Origin: Desulfovibrio mangrovi
GTDB taxonomy: Bacteria; Desulfobacterota; Desulfovibrionia; Desulfovibrionales; Desulfovibrionaceae
DNA: 64,000 nucleotides
Direction: 5' to 3'
Assembly: GCF_026230175.1 (NCBI RefSeq)
Contig: NZ_CP104208.1
Span: 868,001-932,000 of the forward strand
The notes under the pieces were generated by a model. It had not been told where the DNA came from, ran no database searches, and saw nothing but the letters and a program-made list of their open reading frames with translations. Every line of letters starts with the position of its first letter. Positions within the stretch are counted from its first letter, which is position 1. The position numbers and the translations under genes are program-made. This document shows, in pieces, positions 35,746-44,065 of this stretch.

Positions 35746-38046
35746 ATGCCTGAGGCACTATTGGAACAGTTTTATCGTCATTCAGCAAACCTTGTGAACG
35801 AGCTTGAACCTTACCTGCTGGAATTGGAGGTAACGGATGAACAGGCCGATTCCGAACTTCTCGGGCGTATTCTCCGCGTCTTGACCAGCGTCCGTACCGG
35901 TGCGGCGCTGCTTGATGCCGAGCTTTTGTACCGGCTGGCGCGCCTGCTTGAAATCGTGCTGGAGCGTATGCGCTCCTCCTCTCTTCCTCTGACGCACGAG
36001 GCGGTTCGTACTGTGCTGCGTGGATGTTCCGTGCTGAGCGCCGTTGCAGCGGGTGAAGAGACCTCCAAGTATGAAGGGGCTGTGAGTTCGCTTGAAGCCT
36101 TTGCAATAAAGGATCTGTCTTCGGCCGACGTCTTTGAGCTGCGTCATCCCATACTTCTCGCAGACGGCAGGCAGATCATGCTGCTGTCCGATTATGAGCT
36201 TGAGCAATGCAGCGGCAGCGAAACCTTTTTGTATATTCTGATTTTCAATCTGCAGACCGATATTGCGTCCAAGGATATAACGCCCATTGATGTTCTGGAG
36301 TTCCTGCAGAAGAGTGGGCATGTGGTGGCTACGCATTGCGAATGTGATCTTGCGGCCTCGGTCTGTTGCGGCACGGACGCTCAAGGGATGTTGTATGTTC
36401 TGTTTTCCTCCATCCTTGAGCGTGACCTCGTTGAAGCCGTTTTCATGCTGGAAGAGCGGCAGATACAGCCCATAGATGTGACACAGTTGCTTGCAGGGGC
36501 GGTTGCCTTGCCGGAAAGGGAAGGCGACTCTGCTACGGATGACGACATGTTCAACCAGCCTGTCACCGATGCTCCCATGGAGGGGCTTGATGCTTTGATG
36601 GCCGAATACGATCGTGCCATGAACGAACTGCGCGAGGCTTCGAAGGTTCCGTTTGAACCGTGGGATTCTTCAGATATCCCGACTGCGACGTTTATGACCC
36701 CGTCAGACACGCAGGACATTTTTGATTCCATAGTGGATGAGGTGGAAGCAACCGTTCTGCAAAGGGAAGCTCCCCCTACCGGTCTATCAGTCGGCCATGA
36801 TGAGCGGCATGATCCGTTTGACGATCTGGCTCCTGTTGATGAACTGCTTGATGGTGAATCCTCTGAAGTCTCCGCCAGTCCGGATGCAGGGAGTCCATCT
36901 TCCGACGATTCCGATGCCTTGCTGGAGGAACTGCTCGGTGGAAGCAGCGTTGATTCTTCCGGCATGGCCAGCTCCATAGCCCATGCTGCAGGCGACCTGT
37001 TCGTACAGGGGGATATTGACGCGGTTCTTGCGGCAGATGTCTGGCAGGCGGAAGAGGGCGATGAGGAGGCCATTGTTGTTGATGCCGAAGTTCTAACGGT
37101 CGATGATGACGGCTTGCGGCAGGCTGGTGGAGAGCTGCATGTCGCTTTGGCTGAAGATTTTGCAGATGAGGAAGAGCTGTCAGTCGAGGGTGAAATGATG
37201 CAGACAGTGTCCTTCGCAGCAGAAGAGGCTGATGCAGATGTTTCCCGCAATGACAATGAACTTATAGCGGCTCCTGAAACGTTCGGTTTTGTCGCTATGG
37301 ATACCCAAGAGGCGTCCGGCGCTGTTGAAGATGGTGCCGTGGCAGCCGGATATGATGAGGTGGACAGTGACCAGAGTCAGCTTGCTGCTCTGGAGGCCGA
37401 GTTTGAGGCGGCCCTGCTTGAAGAGGCCCGGGCTGCGGGAATTGTGGTGCCAGATGATGACCCGCAGTTGGCAGAGCTTGATACTCTTTCCATGAATCAT
37501 GCAGATACTGAGATGGCTGTTTTTGATGAATCGGGCTCTTATTCGGCTCTGCCAGATGGAGAACACGCACCGGAGGATGGCATGATTACTGATCCTGATG
37601 CCGATTTGTTCATGGATTCCGGAGCAACGCCGGACCTTTCATATCTTGATTTGCCTTCACGCGAGGCAAATGATGGGGGCATTGTTCTCTCCATGGATGA
37701 TCAGGGGGAAAAGCTTCACGGCTTCCCGGTCTCAGTGGACGCGAGCGGGGTTGTTGTTGATCTTTCGGGCGATATGACCATCGCTTCTGCCGAACGGTTG
37801 CGCGATCTGTTACTCGACCTCCTGCAGGAGCATGCTGTTGTCGAGCTTGATATGAGCGGGACTGACGTTGTGGATGTAACGTTCATCCAGATTCTGGTTG
37901 CCGGGGCGCGTTTTGCGCAGGGGCACGGCGTGCAGCTCAAGATTAAGCCGGGCGCTTCCTCCACTGTTATGGATACGTTTGAGCAGTGCGGTTTGAACAA
38001 AGAGGTGCGTGAGCGGCTGTCGCTCACGTCCGTTTTCTTTCAGTAA
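35746..38046 (+). CDS. Large acidic protein with degenerate Hpt-like N-terminus and C-terminal STAS domain
   Basis: A 766-residue protein. Residues 1-105 look like the CheA P1/Hpt helical bundle (FYRHSANLVNELEPYLLELE, then LLYRLARLLEIVLERMR), but where the phospho-His and Lys-Gly should be the sequence reads LTSVRTGAALL, so no phosphotransfer His is seen. Residues about 125-290 form a second conserved region of unknown type. A long, very acidic, low-complexity stretch follows (about 290-650). The end (about 660-766) is a STAS domain with VVVDLSGDMTIASAERLRD and ELDMSGTDVVDVTFIQILVAGARF. Where antagonists have DSSG it reads DVTF. It may be a scaffold in chemotaxis-like or partner-switch signalling. 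The ATG at 35746 is preceded by GGAGAG. Confidence 0.75.
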   Translation: MPEALLEQFYRHSANLVNELEPYLLELEVTDEQADSELLGRILRVLTSVRTGAALLDAELLYRLARLLEIVLERMRSSSLPLTHEAVRTVLRGCSVLSAVAAGEETSKYEGAVSSLEAFAIKDLSSADVFELRHPILLADGRQIMLLSDYELEQCSGSETFLYILIFNLQTDIASKDITPIDVLEFLQKSGHVVATHCECDLAASVCCGTDAQGMLYVLFSSILERDLVEAVFMLEERQIQPIDVTQLLAGAVALPEREGDSATDDDMFNQPVTDAPMEGLDALMAEYDRAMNELREASKVPFEPWDSSDIPTATFMTPSDTQDIFDSIVDEVEATVLQREAPPTGLSVGHDERHDPFDDLAPVDELLDGESSEVSASPDAGSPSSDDSDALLEELLGGSSVDSSGMASSIAHAAGDLFVQGDIDAVLAADVWQAEEGDEEAIVVDAEVLTVDDDGLRQAGGELHVALAEDFADEEELSVEGEMMQTVSFAAEEADADVSRNDNELIAAPETFGFVAMDTQEASGAVEDGAVAAGYDEVDSDQSQLAALEAEFEAALLEEARAAGIVVPDDDPQLAELDTLSMNHADTEMAVFDESGSYSALPDGEHAPEDGMITDPDADLFMDSGATPDLSYLDLPSREANDGGIVLSMDDQGEKLHGFPVSVDASGVVVDLSGDMTIASAERLRDLLLDLLQEHAVVELDMSGTDVVDVTFIQILVAGARFAQGHGVQLKIKPGASSTVMDTFEQCGLNKEVRERLSLTSVFFQ

Positions 38047-38062
38047 CCGCTTTGAATGGAAT

Positions 38063-38094
38063 AAAAAAAGGGAGGCTTTCGCCTCCCTTTTTTT
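38063..38094. terminator. Bidirectional terminator
   Basis: The stem GGGAGGC / GCCTCCC with a TTTC loop has long A and T runs on either side. It lies between the converging STAS-protein and radical SAM genes and touches the stop of the latter. Confidence 0.92.
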
Positions 38095-40675
38095 ATTCCA
38101 TGTGTTGAGCTGTTTTGGTGAGCCTGAAGTCCAGCAGGCCGAAGTCGGGAACGACCGCCAGAATCAGCTTCAGCGGAGAGACATACAGGTCGGACCAGTC
38201 AAAGGTAACGTCCATTCCTGATTCCGTCAGTTCAATCTTGTGGAATATGGGACGGATATCGACCGTGCGTTCTCCCTTCTTGGTTTCGCGGGTCCACTCG
38301 AAATGTTCCAGCTTCTTGAATGCGTCAAAGGCTGCCTTGAACTGTTCAAGGCGTTCAGGCGCACCGGAGTATTCCAGCTTGAAGTCTTCTGCAATGGCCT
38401 GCGGCTGTACCCTGCGGAAGTCCAGCAGTTCAATGCGGGTGGGATGCATGCCTTTGGGAAAGGCGGTCGCAATGGCATTAAACAGGTCCTGAGATCCCAT
38501 GGGCTCGCGCAGGTAGATGTTTACCCATTCGGCCGTACTTGCAACCCCCACCGGCAGCGCTTTGCCGAAGGAGATGAGCGGCAGGGGATGGAAGCCCTGC
38601 GAGAAGGTCATGGGCAGACCGGCCCTGCGGAACACTTTTTCGAAGACGGCCTGCAGTTCGAGCTGCGAGAGGAAGATGGAAGGTCCTTCCTTCGTATACC
38701 AGATGCGGTAGTGCACGGCCTTGTGTCCAAGTTCCTGAGCAAGCTGGGGCGGGGTGCTGCTCTCTGATTGCTGCTGGATGACGTTGCCGCGCTCGTCTGT
38801 TTCCGGTTCGTGCGTCTGCTGGTCGCGCTCCTGCAGGTTCAGGATGTTGCGGTAGGTAGTGTCCGGCGTCAGGCGGTCAAGCAGGGAAGGATTCTTGCCT
38901 ACGTCGCAGGTGCCGCAAAGATGGCAGCTACCGTACCGGCAGTCGTCCGTAATGGCCATATCATAGGCGCGCTGGCGTTCCTTGAGCAGATACTCGCGGG
39001 AGACACCGCTTACGATATGATCCCACGGCAGGGCATGGTTTACATCGCGCTCGGCAATGTATTCCTCATAGGTGAGGCCATGTTCGGCAAGGGCTTCCAT
39101 ATACGGTTCGAGCTTGAAGTGTTCCATCCAGCTGCTGAAAACTGCGCCTTTGCGGTAGGCTGTTTCCACCACATCCCCAAGGCGGCGGTCGCCGCGTGAG
39201 AAGATGCCTTCAAGGGCGCTTGAGGTGGGCTCATGCCAACGCATGCGCATGCTCTTCTCTTTCTTGAAGGCGTCACGCAGGTAGAAAATGCGGTTCTTGA
39301 TTTCCTCAAGCGGGATCTGGGCTTCCCACTGGAAGGGCGTATGGGCCTTGGGAACGAAGGGGGAAATGGATGCCGTCACATTCAGGCGCTTCACATAGCC
39401 TGCGGCTCCGCGAACCTTGCGGCACAGCTCGACGATGGCATCAAGGTCTTCGTAGGTTTCCGTGGGCAGGCCGATCATGAAATAGAGTTTTACCTGCTGC
39501 CAGCCATGCTGGAACAGTTTGCGGATGTGCAGAAGGAGTTGCTCTTCGGTAATGCCCTTGTTGATGACGTCGCGCAGGCGCTGGCTTCCGGCTTCCGGCG
39601 CAAGGGTCGCACCGGTGCGGCGGATGCCGGCCATGCGGGCCATGATGTCGTCGTCAATGGAGCCGACGCGGAGCGAAGGCAGGGATACGGAAATCTGTTC
39701 GTCACTGCAGCGGTCCACGGTGCGGGTGAAGAGGGTCTTGAGCGCCGAGAAGTCGCCCGTGGACAGGGAAAGGAACGAAAGTTCGTCGTAGCCCGTGGAG
39801 GTGAGGGTTTCGTGCAGAATGCGCTCGATTTCCTCAACTGAGCGTTCGCGGGCGGGGCGGTAGATCATGCCCGCCTGACAGAAACGGCAGCCGCGGGTGC
39901 AGCCCCGGCCAATTTCCAGCGCAAGACGGCTGTGCACCGCGCCGAAGGGAACAGGCTGGGAAACGGGGAAAGCGGCCGTGTTCATGTCCGGTATGACGCG
40001 ACGGGCAGGGGCCGTATGATCGTCATACAGCGGCACAAGGGGCTGGTCCTTGCCCTTGAATTCGAAGAAAGAGGGAATGTAGATGCCGTGCAGGCGCGAT
40101 GCGCGTCGCAGGAATTCGTGACGGGTGGTGTTTTCCTTCTTGCACTGCTGCAGAAGGTCCAGCACTTCCACCATCACTTCCTCACCTTCGCCCAGCACCA
40201 TCAGGTCGATGAAGGGGGCAAGAGGTTCCGCAGCAAGCGTGCAGCCGCCCCCAGCCATTACCAGCGGAATGTCCAGCGAGTCACCGCGGTCTGCGGAACG
40301 GAGCGGAATGCCGCCCAGATCAAGCATGTAAAGAATGTTCGTGTAGCAAAGTTCATGTGTTACATGAAAGCCCACGAGGTCGAGCTGTGAGAGTGGCGTA
40401 TCGGACTCCAGCGTTGCAAGCTGGGTGTTGTGCTCGCGCAGTACCGCTGCGGTATCCACGCAGGGGGTGAAGACGCGTTCTGCCCACCAGTCTTCGCGGT
40501 TGTTGATGATTCCGTACAGAATCTTCTGACCGAGATAGGACATGCCCACTTCGTACATATCGGGAAAAGCGAGGGCCAGATGCAGGGTAACGGCATCCTT
40601 TTGTTTATGTACGGCCCCTTCCTCGATACCGAGATAGCGAGTGGGTTTGGGGATGAGGGAGAGCAGTTCGCGCAT
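38093..40675 (-). CDS. TIGR03960-type B12-binding-like radical SAM protein fused to a DUF2344 domain
   Basis: An 860-residue protein. A B12-binding-like N-terminal region (about 1-230) precedes the radical SAM core with CTRGCRFC (CxxxCxxC). The segment CRYGSCHLCGTCDVG is a further Cys cluster near residue 605-620. The C-terminal 230 residues match DUF2344/TIGR03936: RIWYTKEGPSIFLSQLEL and MTFSQGFHPLPLISFGKALP. Many bacteria encode these as two genes beside rne/rng or rplU; here they are fused. The substrate is unknown. The ATG at 40675 follows AAGGAG. Confidence 0.9.
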   Translation of the reverse strand: MRELLSLIPKPTRYLGIEEGAVHKQKDAVTLHLALAFPDMYEVGMSYLGQKILYGIINNREDWWAERVFTPCVDTAAVLREHNTQLATLESDTPLSQLDLVGFHVTHELCYTNILYMLDLGGIPLRSADRGDSLDIPLVMAGGGCTLAAEPLAPFIDLMVLGEGEEVMVEVLDLLQQCKKENTTRHEFLRRASRLHGIYIPSFFEFKGKDQPLVPLYDDHTAPARRVIPDMNTAAFPVSQPVPFGAVHSRLALEIGRGCTRGCRFCQAGMIYRPARERSVEEIERILHETLTSTGYDELSFLSLSTGDFSALKTLFTRTVDRCSDEQISVSLPSLRVGSIDDDIMARMAGIRRTGATLAPEAGSQRLRDVINKGITEEQLLLHIRKLFQHGWQQVKLYFMIGLPTETYEDLDAIVELCRKVRGAAGYVKRLNVTASISPFVPKAHTPFQWEAQIPLEEIKNRIFYLRDAFKKEKSMRMRWHEPTSSALEGIFSRGDRRLGDVVETAYRKGAVFSSWMEHFKLEPYMEALAEHGLTYEEYIAERDVNHALPWDHIVSGVSREYLLKERQRAYDMAITDDCRYGSCHLCGTCDVGKNPSLLDRLTPDTTYRNILNLQERDQQTHEPETDERGNVIQQQSESSTPPQLAQELGHKAVHYRIWYTKEGPSIFLSQLELQAVFEKVFRRAGLPMTFSQGFHPLPLISFGKALPVGVASTAEWVNIYLREPMGSQDLFNAIATAFPKGMHPTRIELLDFRRVQPQAIAEDFKLEYSGAPERLEQFKAAFDAFKKLEHFEWTRETKKGERTVDIRPIFHKIELTESGMDVTFDWSDLYVSPLKLILAVVPDFGLLDFRLTKTAQHME

Positions 40676-40760
40676 CAGGTGCTCCTTACGCCGGTGGAAA
40701 GTGTGAACAGTCTGCCATGTGTTCGCGCGGCATGACTGATAAGTATTTGTCAGGATAACA

Positions 40761-40788
40761 AAGGGGGGTGGCATGCGCCACCCCCCTT
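40761..40788 (-). terminator. Terminator after the 116-residue protein gene
   Basis: A perfect stem AAGGGGGGTGGC / GCCACCCCCCTT with a 4-base loop, 25 bp after the stop of the gene at 40813-41163. On the minus strand it runs into TTTGTT. Confidence 0.82.
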
Positions 40789-40812
40789 GCGGGTCGATGA
40801 ATCGGGGCGATG

Positions 40813-41163
40813 CTACTTGAGCAGCTTGGAAATGTCGGAAACCTTGCCGGCACCGGGATTCTGGAGATTCAGACCGCCAAGACCGCCCGTGCTGAGGGTC
40901 AGGTTGGAGATGGCTTCAACGTACTTGGTCTTCAGCTCGTCAGGGCAGCTCTTGTACTCGTAGAGCACGTGAGCCGTATCAATGGAGCCGTCGAAATCCT
41001 GTTCAAAAGGATAGCCGAAAGGCAGAAGCATCATCTGTACCCCCTGCTGGGTGGGAACTGTCTGCAGGGCAGCAACCTCGGTCAGTTTGCCAATTTCAAC
41101 ACCGGCCTTGCCGATGACCAGATCTCCGCTTACCAGCTTAACCAGCTTCACTTCATATGCCAT
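40813..41163 (-). CDS. Small conserved protein of unknown function
   Basis: A 116-residue soluble protein. The first 60 residues (VKLVSGDLVIGK, then LTEVAALQTVP and VQMMLLPFGYPF) have the alternating pattern of a small beta-barrel and faintly resemble Sm-like folds; this is a weak inference. The tail is Gly- and Leu-rich (STGGLGGLNLQ). A GGAG site before the ATG and its own strong terminator indicate an expressed, independent gene. It is not assigned to any family. Confidence 0.75.
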   Translation of the reverse strand: MAYEVKLVKLVSGDLVIGKAGVEIGKLTEVAALQTVPTQQGVQMMLLPFGYPFEQDFDGSIDTAHVLYEYKSCPDELKTKYVEAISNLTLSTGGLGGLNLQNPGAGKVSDISKLLK

Positions 41164-41213
41164 GAGATTACTCCTTGGGGGTTGTTACCGCGCAATAGGT
41201 AGGGCTTAGCCCT

Positions 41214-42413
41214 TTAGCTGTCAAGCTGCGAGGTGATTCTGGCGAATGTTCTGGTGGCCGGAAGACAGGTTAGGCCCGTCAGCCCCAGTATGATGAAGCC
41301 CAATCCGAAGCTGCCCATATCGCCGCAGAGGCTGATCATGGCCGGAGTTCCGCCGGATGCTATCAGCACTACCAGCGGCATGGTCATGGACAACACCAAT
41401 GACCGCTCAGTCGGAGAGAAGGCATTGGCGAACATCTTGAAAATGGCTGGAAACATCAGGGCAGGCAGGGCAGCCTGCACGAAAAGGACCGGCGTAAGCC
41501 AATGTCCGTGCACGGCGGCAATAAGCATGATGCTCACCACACTGCCTGCAAATGTAATCAGCAATATGCGCTCTTCTCCTATCCTGTCCGTGAGCCAGCC
41601 GCCTGCAAGCGCCAGAAGTGGCGTAGGGATGCGCGTGAGCGCCACAAGGGCATTAGCAGAGGTTCTGTCCATACCTTCCGCATTGACCAGAAACAGCGGC
41701 AGGATGCTGTACGGGGCCCATTCCATGGCAATGGCCACGCCGATGATCAGAACGAACAGCCACGTATCCTTGCGTTTCAGCAGGGCCGGAACGGTACTTT
41801 TTCCGGGCGGTTCCCCATGGAAGCGTCCGCCTCTGCCTGCAAGCAGAAACAGCAGGGCTCCGGTTACGGCAATGCCTCCCATAAGCTGCAATGTGCCGCG
41901 CCAGTCCGTGAACTGCAGGGTGGCTTCGGCAAAGGAGGGAGCAAGAATGAAGGCGAGGTTCGGGGCTAGCTCATGAACTGAAATGGTTTTTCCCCAGTGC
42001 TTACGGTCCACAATGGAGCCGAGCGCCGCCAGGCCTGAAGGGAAGTAGAGACCGCCTGCCATGCCGCACAACGCAAATCCGAGTCGCAGGTCATCCGGCG
42101 AACTGGCATGGGAGAGCGAAATCAGGGCAAGGCCGTAGCAGCCCACGGAAAGTGGAATGACATATCTGTGCTGAAGTCTGCTTGAAAGAAAGCCGCTGCA
42201 GAAGATGCTGAAAGCGTTTCCCATGGATGTGAACAGCAGCAGGGTGCCCGTTGCCGTATGTGAAAGCCCGAATTCTGCCTGCAGGGGAACCAGAAGGGGA
42301 GACAGCAGCATGCGCGAGGTCTGGTTCAGAAAGAACATCAGCGTGATGAACAGGATCCACGGCAGCGCTTTGCCGAAGGGAGTTGTCGATGTGGTTGTGT
42401 GTGCCGTAGTCAT
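41214..42413 (-). CDS. Major facilitator superfamily transporter
   Basis: A 399-residue membrane protein with about 12 hydrophobic helices in two halves joined by a cytoplasmic loop near residues 190-215 (GRGGRFHGEPPGKSTVPALLKRKD). The loop between helices 2 and 3 has SGFLSSRLQHRYV and between 8 and 9 GGWLTDRIGEERI, both versions of the MFS signature. Substrate unknown. No metabolic gene adjacent hints at what it moves. Confidence 0.88.
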   Translation of the reverse strand: MTTAHTTTSTTPFGKALPWILFITLMFFLNQTSRMLLSPLLVPLQAEFGLSHTATGTLLLFTSMGNAFSIFCSGFLSSRLQHRYVIPLSVGCYGLALISLSHASSPDDLRLGFALCGMAGGLYFPSGLAALGSIVDRKHWGKTISVHELAPNLAFILAPSFAEATLQFTDWRGTLQLMGGIAVTGALLFLLAGRGGRFHGEPPGKSTVPALLKRKDTWLFVLIIGVAIAMEWAPYSILPLFLVNAEGMDRTSANALVALTRIPTPLLALAGGWLTDRIGEERILLITFAGSVVSIMLIAAVHGHWLTPVLFVQAALPALMFPAIFKMFANAFSPTERSLVLSMTMPLVVLIASGGTPAMISLCGDMGSFGLGFIILGLTGLTCLPATRTFARITSQLDS

Positions 42414-42569
42414 GGGGAATTAAATGGTATGTGTGCGTATGTGCATGCTTTTTGCTGTCTTGCGACCAGAACGTCGATCCGGAAAAGATTGCCGCATTCA
42501 GGACAAGCCGTTGAATCGGTTGTTTTTGAGACGGTACCTTTATGGGTTGCAAGGAACAAGGAGCAAGGG

Positions 42570-42773
42570 ATGCAGACCACATTATCGTTCATGGGTAAGA
42601 TGCTGCTGGTCCTTCTGGTTGCCTTTGCCGGTTACAGTATCGGGAGCAGCTATTCCGAGAGGATAACCAGTGTGGCCAAAGGCAAAGGGCAGCATTCCAT
42701 CCGGCGTAGTGTGACTCCTCCGGCATATTTTTCTGTCGGAAGTCAGTTCGTCTCGGACGGCAGTGGAAACTAG
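42570..42773 (+). CDS. Small single-helix membrane or exported protein
   Basis: A 67-residue protein with one hydrophobic segment at about 9-26 (GKMLLVLLVAFAGYSIGSSY) and a basic, Ser-rich rest. AAGGAGCAAGGG precedes the ATG. Its size is too small for a family call. The divergent minus-strand alternative in the same place has no comparable start signal. Confidence 0.5.
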   Translation: MQTTLSFMGKMLLVLLVAFAGYSIGSSYSERITSVAKGKGQHSIRRSVTPPAYFSVGSQFVSDGSGN

Positions 42774-42824
42774 CCGTCATGTTTGCAGCAGGTTGGTAGT
42801 GGCTTCGTTTCGCTGCGGACATTG

Positions 42825-42850
42825 AAAAGGGGGCCCATGGGCCCCCTTTA
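42825..42850. terminator. Bidirectional terminator
   Basis: The stem AAGGGGGCCC / GGGCCCCCTT has a 2-base loop. It lies between the small membrane protein gene and the converging BioD/DRTGG gene. T-runs are short on both sides. Confidence 0.75.
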
Positions 42851-42870
42851 CTTCGGTGTTGCCGCCAGTG

Positions 42871-43935
42871 CTACAGACCCATGCGTTCCTTCAGATAGCT
42901 GAAGTCGATGGCCGAGCTGACCAGCTGGGCGCCCTGACGAATCTTGATGACGTCCCGCAGCTTGTGGCGGGAGAGGATAATCTCCATCTTCTTGGCGACG
43001 GTGTACGTGTCGTCGCGCACCACAACGATCGGAATGTTGAGCACTTCCGAACGGGTGAGAATGATGTCGTTGGGGTAGAGGTTGCCGGTGAGCACAAGAC
43101 AGGGGCAGTTGCCTTCAAGCGCCACAAGCTGAACGTCAGAACGGTCGCCGCCGACGATGATGGCGGAGTTCTTGTTCTTGCGGAAGTGGGTCATGAAGTT
43201 TTCCACCTGCATGGTGCCGATGAGGAAGTTTTCCACCACCTTGTCGGACTTGTTCTGCGCAGAGATGACCTTTCCGCCCAGACGCTCGGCCAGATCGCCA
43301 ACCTTGATGGCTCCCATGAGGGGATCCTTGGGAATGACGCCCAGCACCTTCACGCCGTTCTTTTCAAGGAATGGGCGGATGAGGCCGTCCACTTCATTCA
43401 TGAAGTTCGGGGGAATGTCGTTGAGGACCACGCCGGCCATATTGTCGCCCAGTGTGTCCTTGAGAACGACGAGGTAGTCGTAGTTGAGTTCCTTCTGCAG
43501 ACGGTCGATGACCACTGCCTGAAGGTTCAGTTCCCGCACGACACGGATGCCGTCAACGTTGCAGTAACGGCCGGAGTACATGCTGCCGGAGCCCGCCACG
43601 ACCATGACGTCCTTGCCCTGCTGCAGCGTGTTGTAGCCGTTGACGATGGAGGGCATGAGGTCGTCGCACTGTCCGCTGAAGGCGCGAACCTTGAAGTCCT
43701 GCGTCACCACTACAGGGGTGACCACGTTGGCAGGCGCGTCCTGCCCCAGAATATCCTGTACGAAGTAAGCGTCCTCGTCGCCGAGAATGCCGTCACGTTC
43801 TTCGGGCATGGCACCAACGGGCTTCATGTAGCCCACGTTGAGGCCTTCCTTCTGCAGGCGAAGCCCGATGCCCATGACGACCATGTTCTTGCCGGAATAA
43901 CCGGCAGTCGATCCAATGTAGATACCGGCAGCCAT
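42871..43935 (-). CDS. BioD-like P-loop protein with DRTGG domain (phosphotransacetylase N-terminal type)
   Basis: A 354-residue protein. The N-terminal half (about 1-200) resembles the BioD/CobQ P-loop domain, with GSTAGYSGKNMVVMG at 8-22; the Walker A end reads GKN instead of GKT/S. The C-terminal half (about 215-330) is the DRTGG domain, including IIVGGDRSDVQLVALE and LTGNLYPNDIILTRSE. Together these correspond to the regulatory N-terminal part of long phosphotransacetylases, but no catalytic PTA domain is attached. The ATG at 43935 follows GAGGAGAC. It lies 130 bp downstream of an ADP-forming acyl-CoA synthetase on the same strand, so it may regulate acetyl-CoA/acetate metabolism. Confidence 0.85.
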   Translation of the reverse strand: MAAGIYIGSTAGYSGKNMVVMGIGLRLQKEGLNVGYMKPVGAMPEERDGILGDEDAYFVQDILGQDAPANVVTPVVVTQDFKVRAFSGQCDDLMPSIVNGYNTLQQGKDVMVVAGSGSMYSGRYCNVDGIRVVRELNLQAVVIDRLQKELNYDYLVVLKDTLGDNMAGVVLNDIPPNFMNEVDGLIRPFLEKNGVKVLGVIPKDPLMGAIKVGDLAERLGGKVISAQNKSDKVVENFLIGTMQVENFMTHFRKNKNSAIIVGGDRSDVQLVALEGNCPCLVLTGNLYPNDIILTRSEVLNIPIVVVRDDTYTVAKKMEIILSRHKLRDVIKIRQGAQLVSSAIDFSYLKERMGL

Positions 43936-44065
43936 AGTCTCCTCCTCTGGTGTTGCCGTACGGGTGCGAAATGTGTCTGTCCACTTGCATGCGTGTCCCG
44001 CGCATACGAGCAAGGCGCGTTATCCAGATCCGGCCCGTTTGCGGGCATTGCCTGCCGCTGGCAGG

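Noticed and set aside
42410-42592. Minus-strand open frame of 60 codons with a CPEC motif upstream of the MFS gene
   Set aside because: No ribosome binding site is seen, and it overlaps the better supported plus-strand small gene start at 42570.
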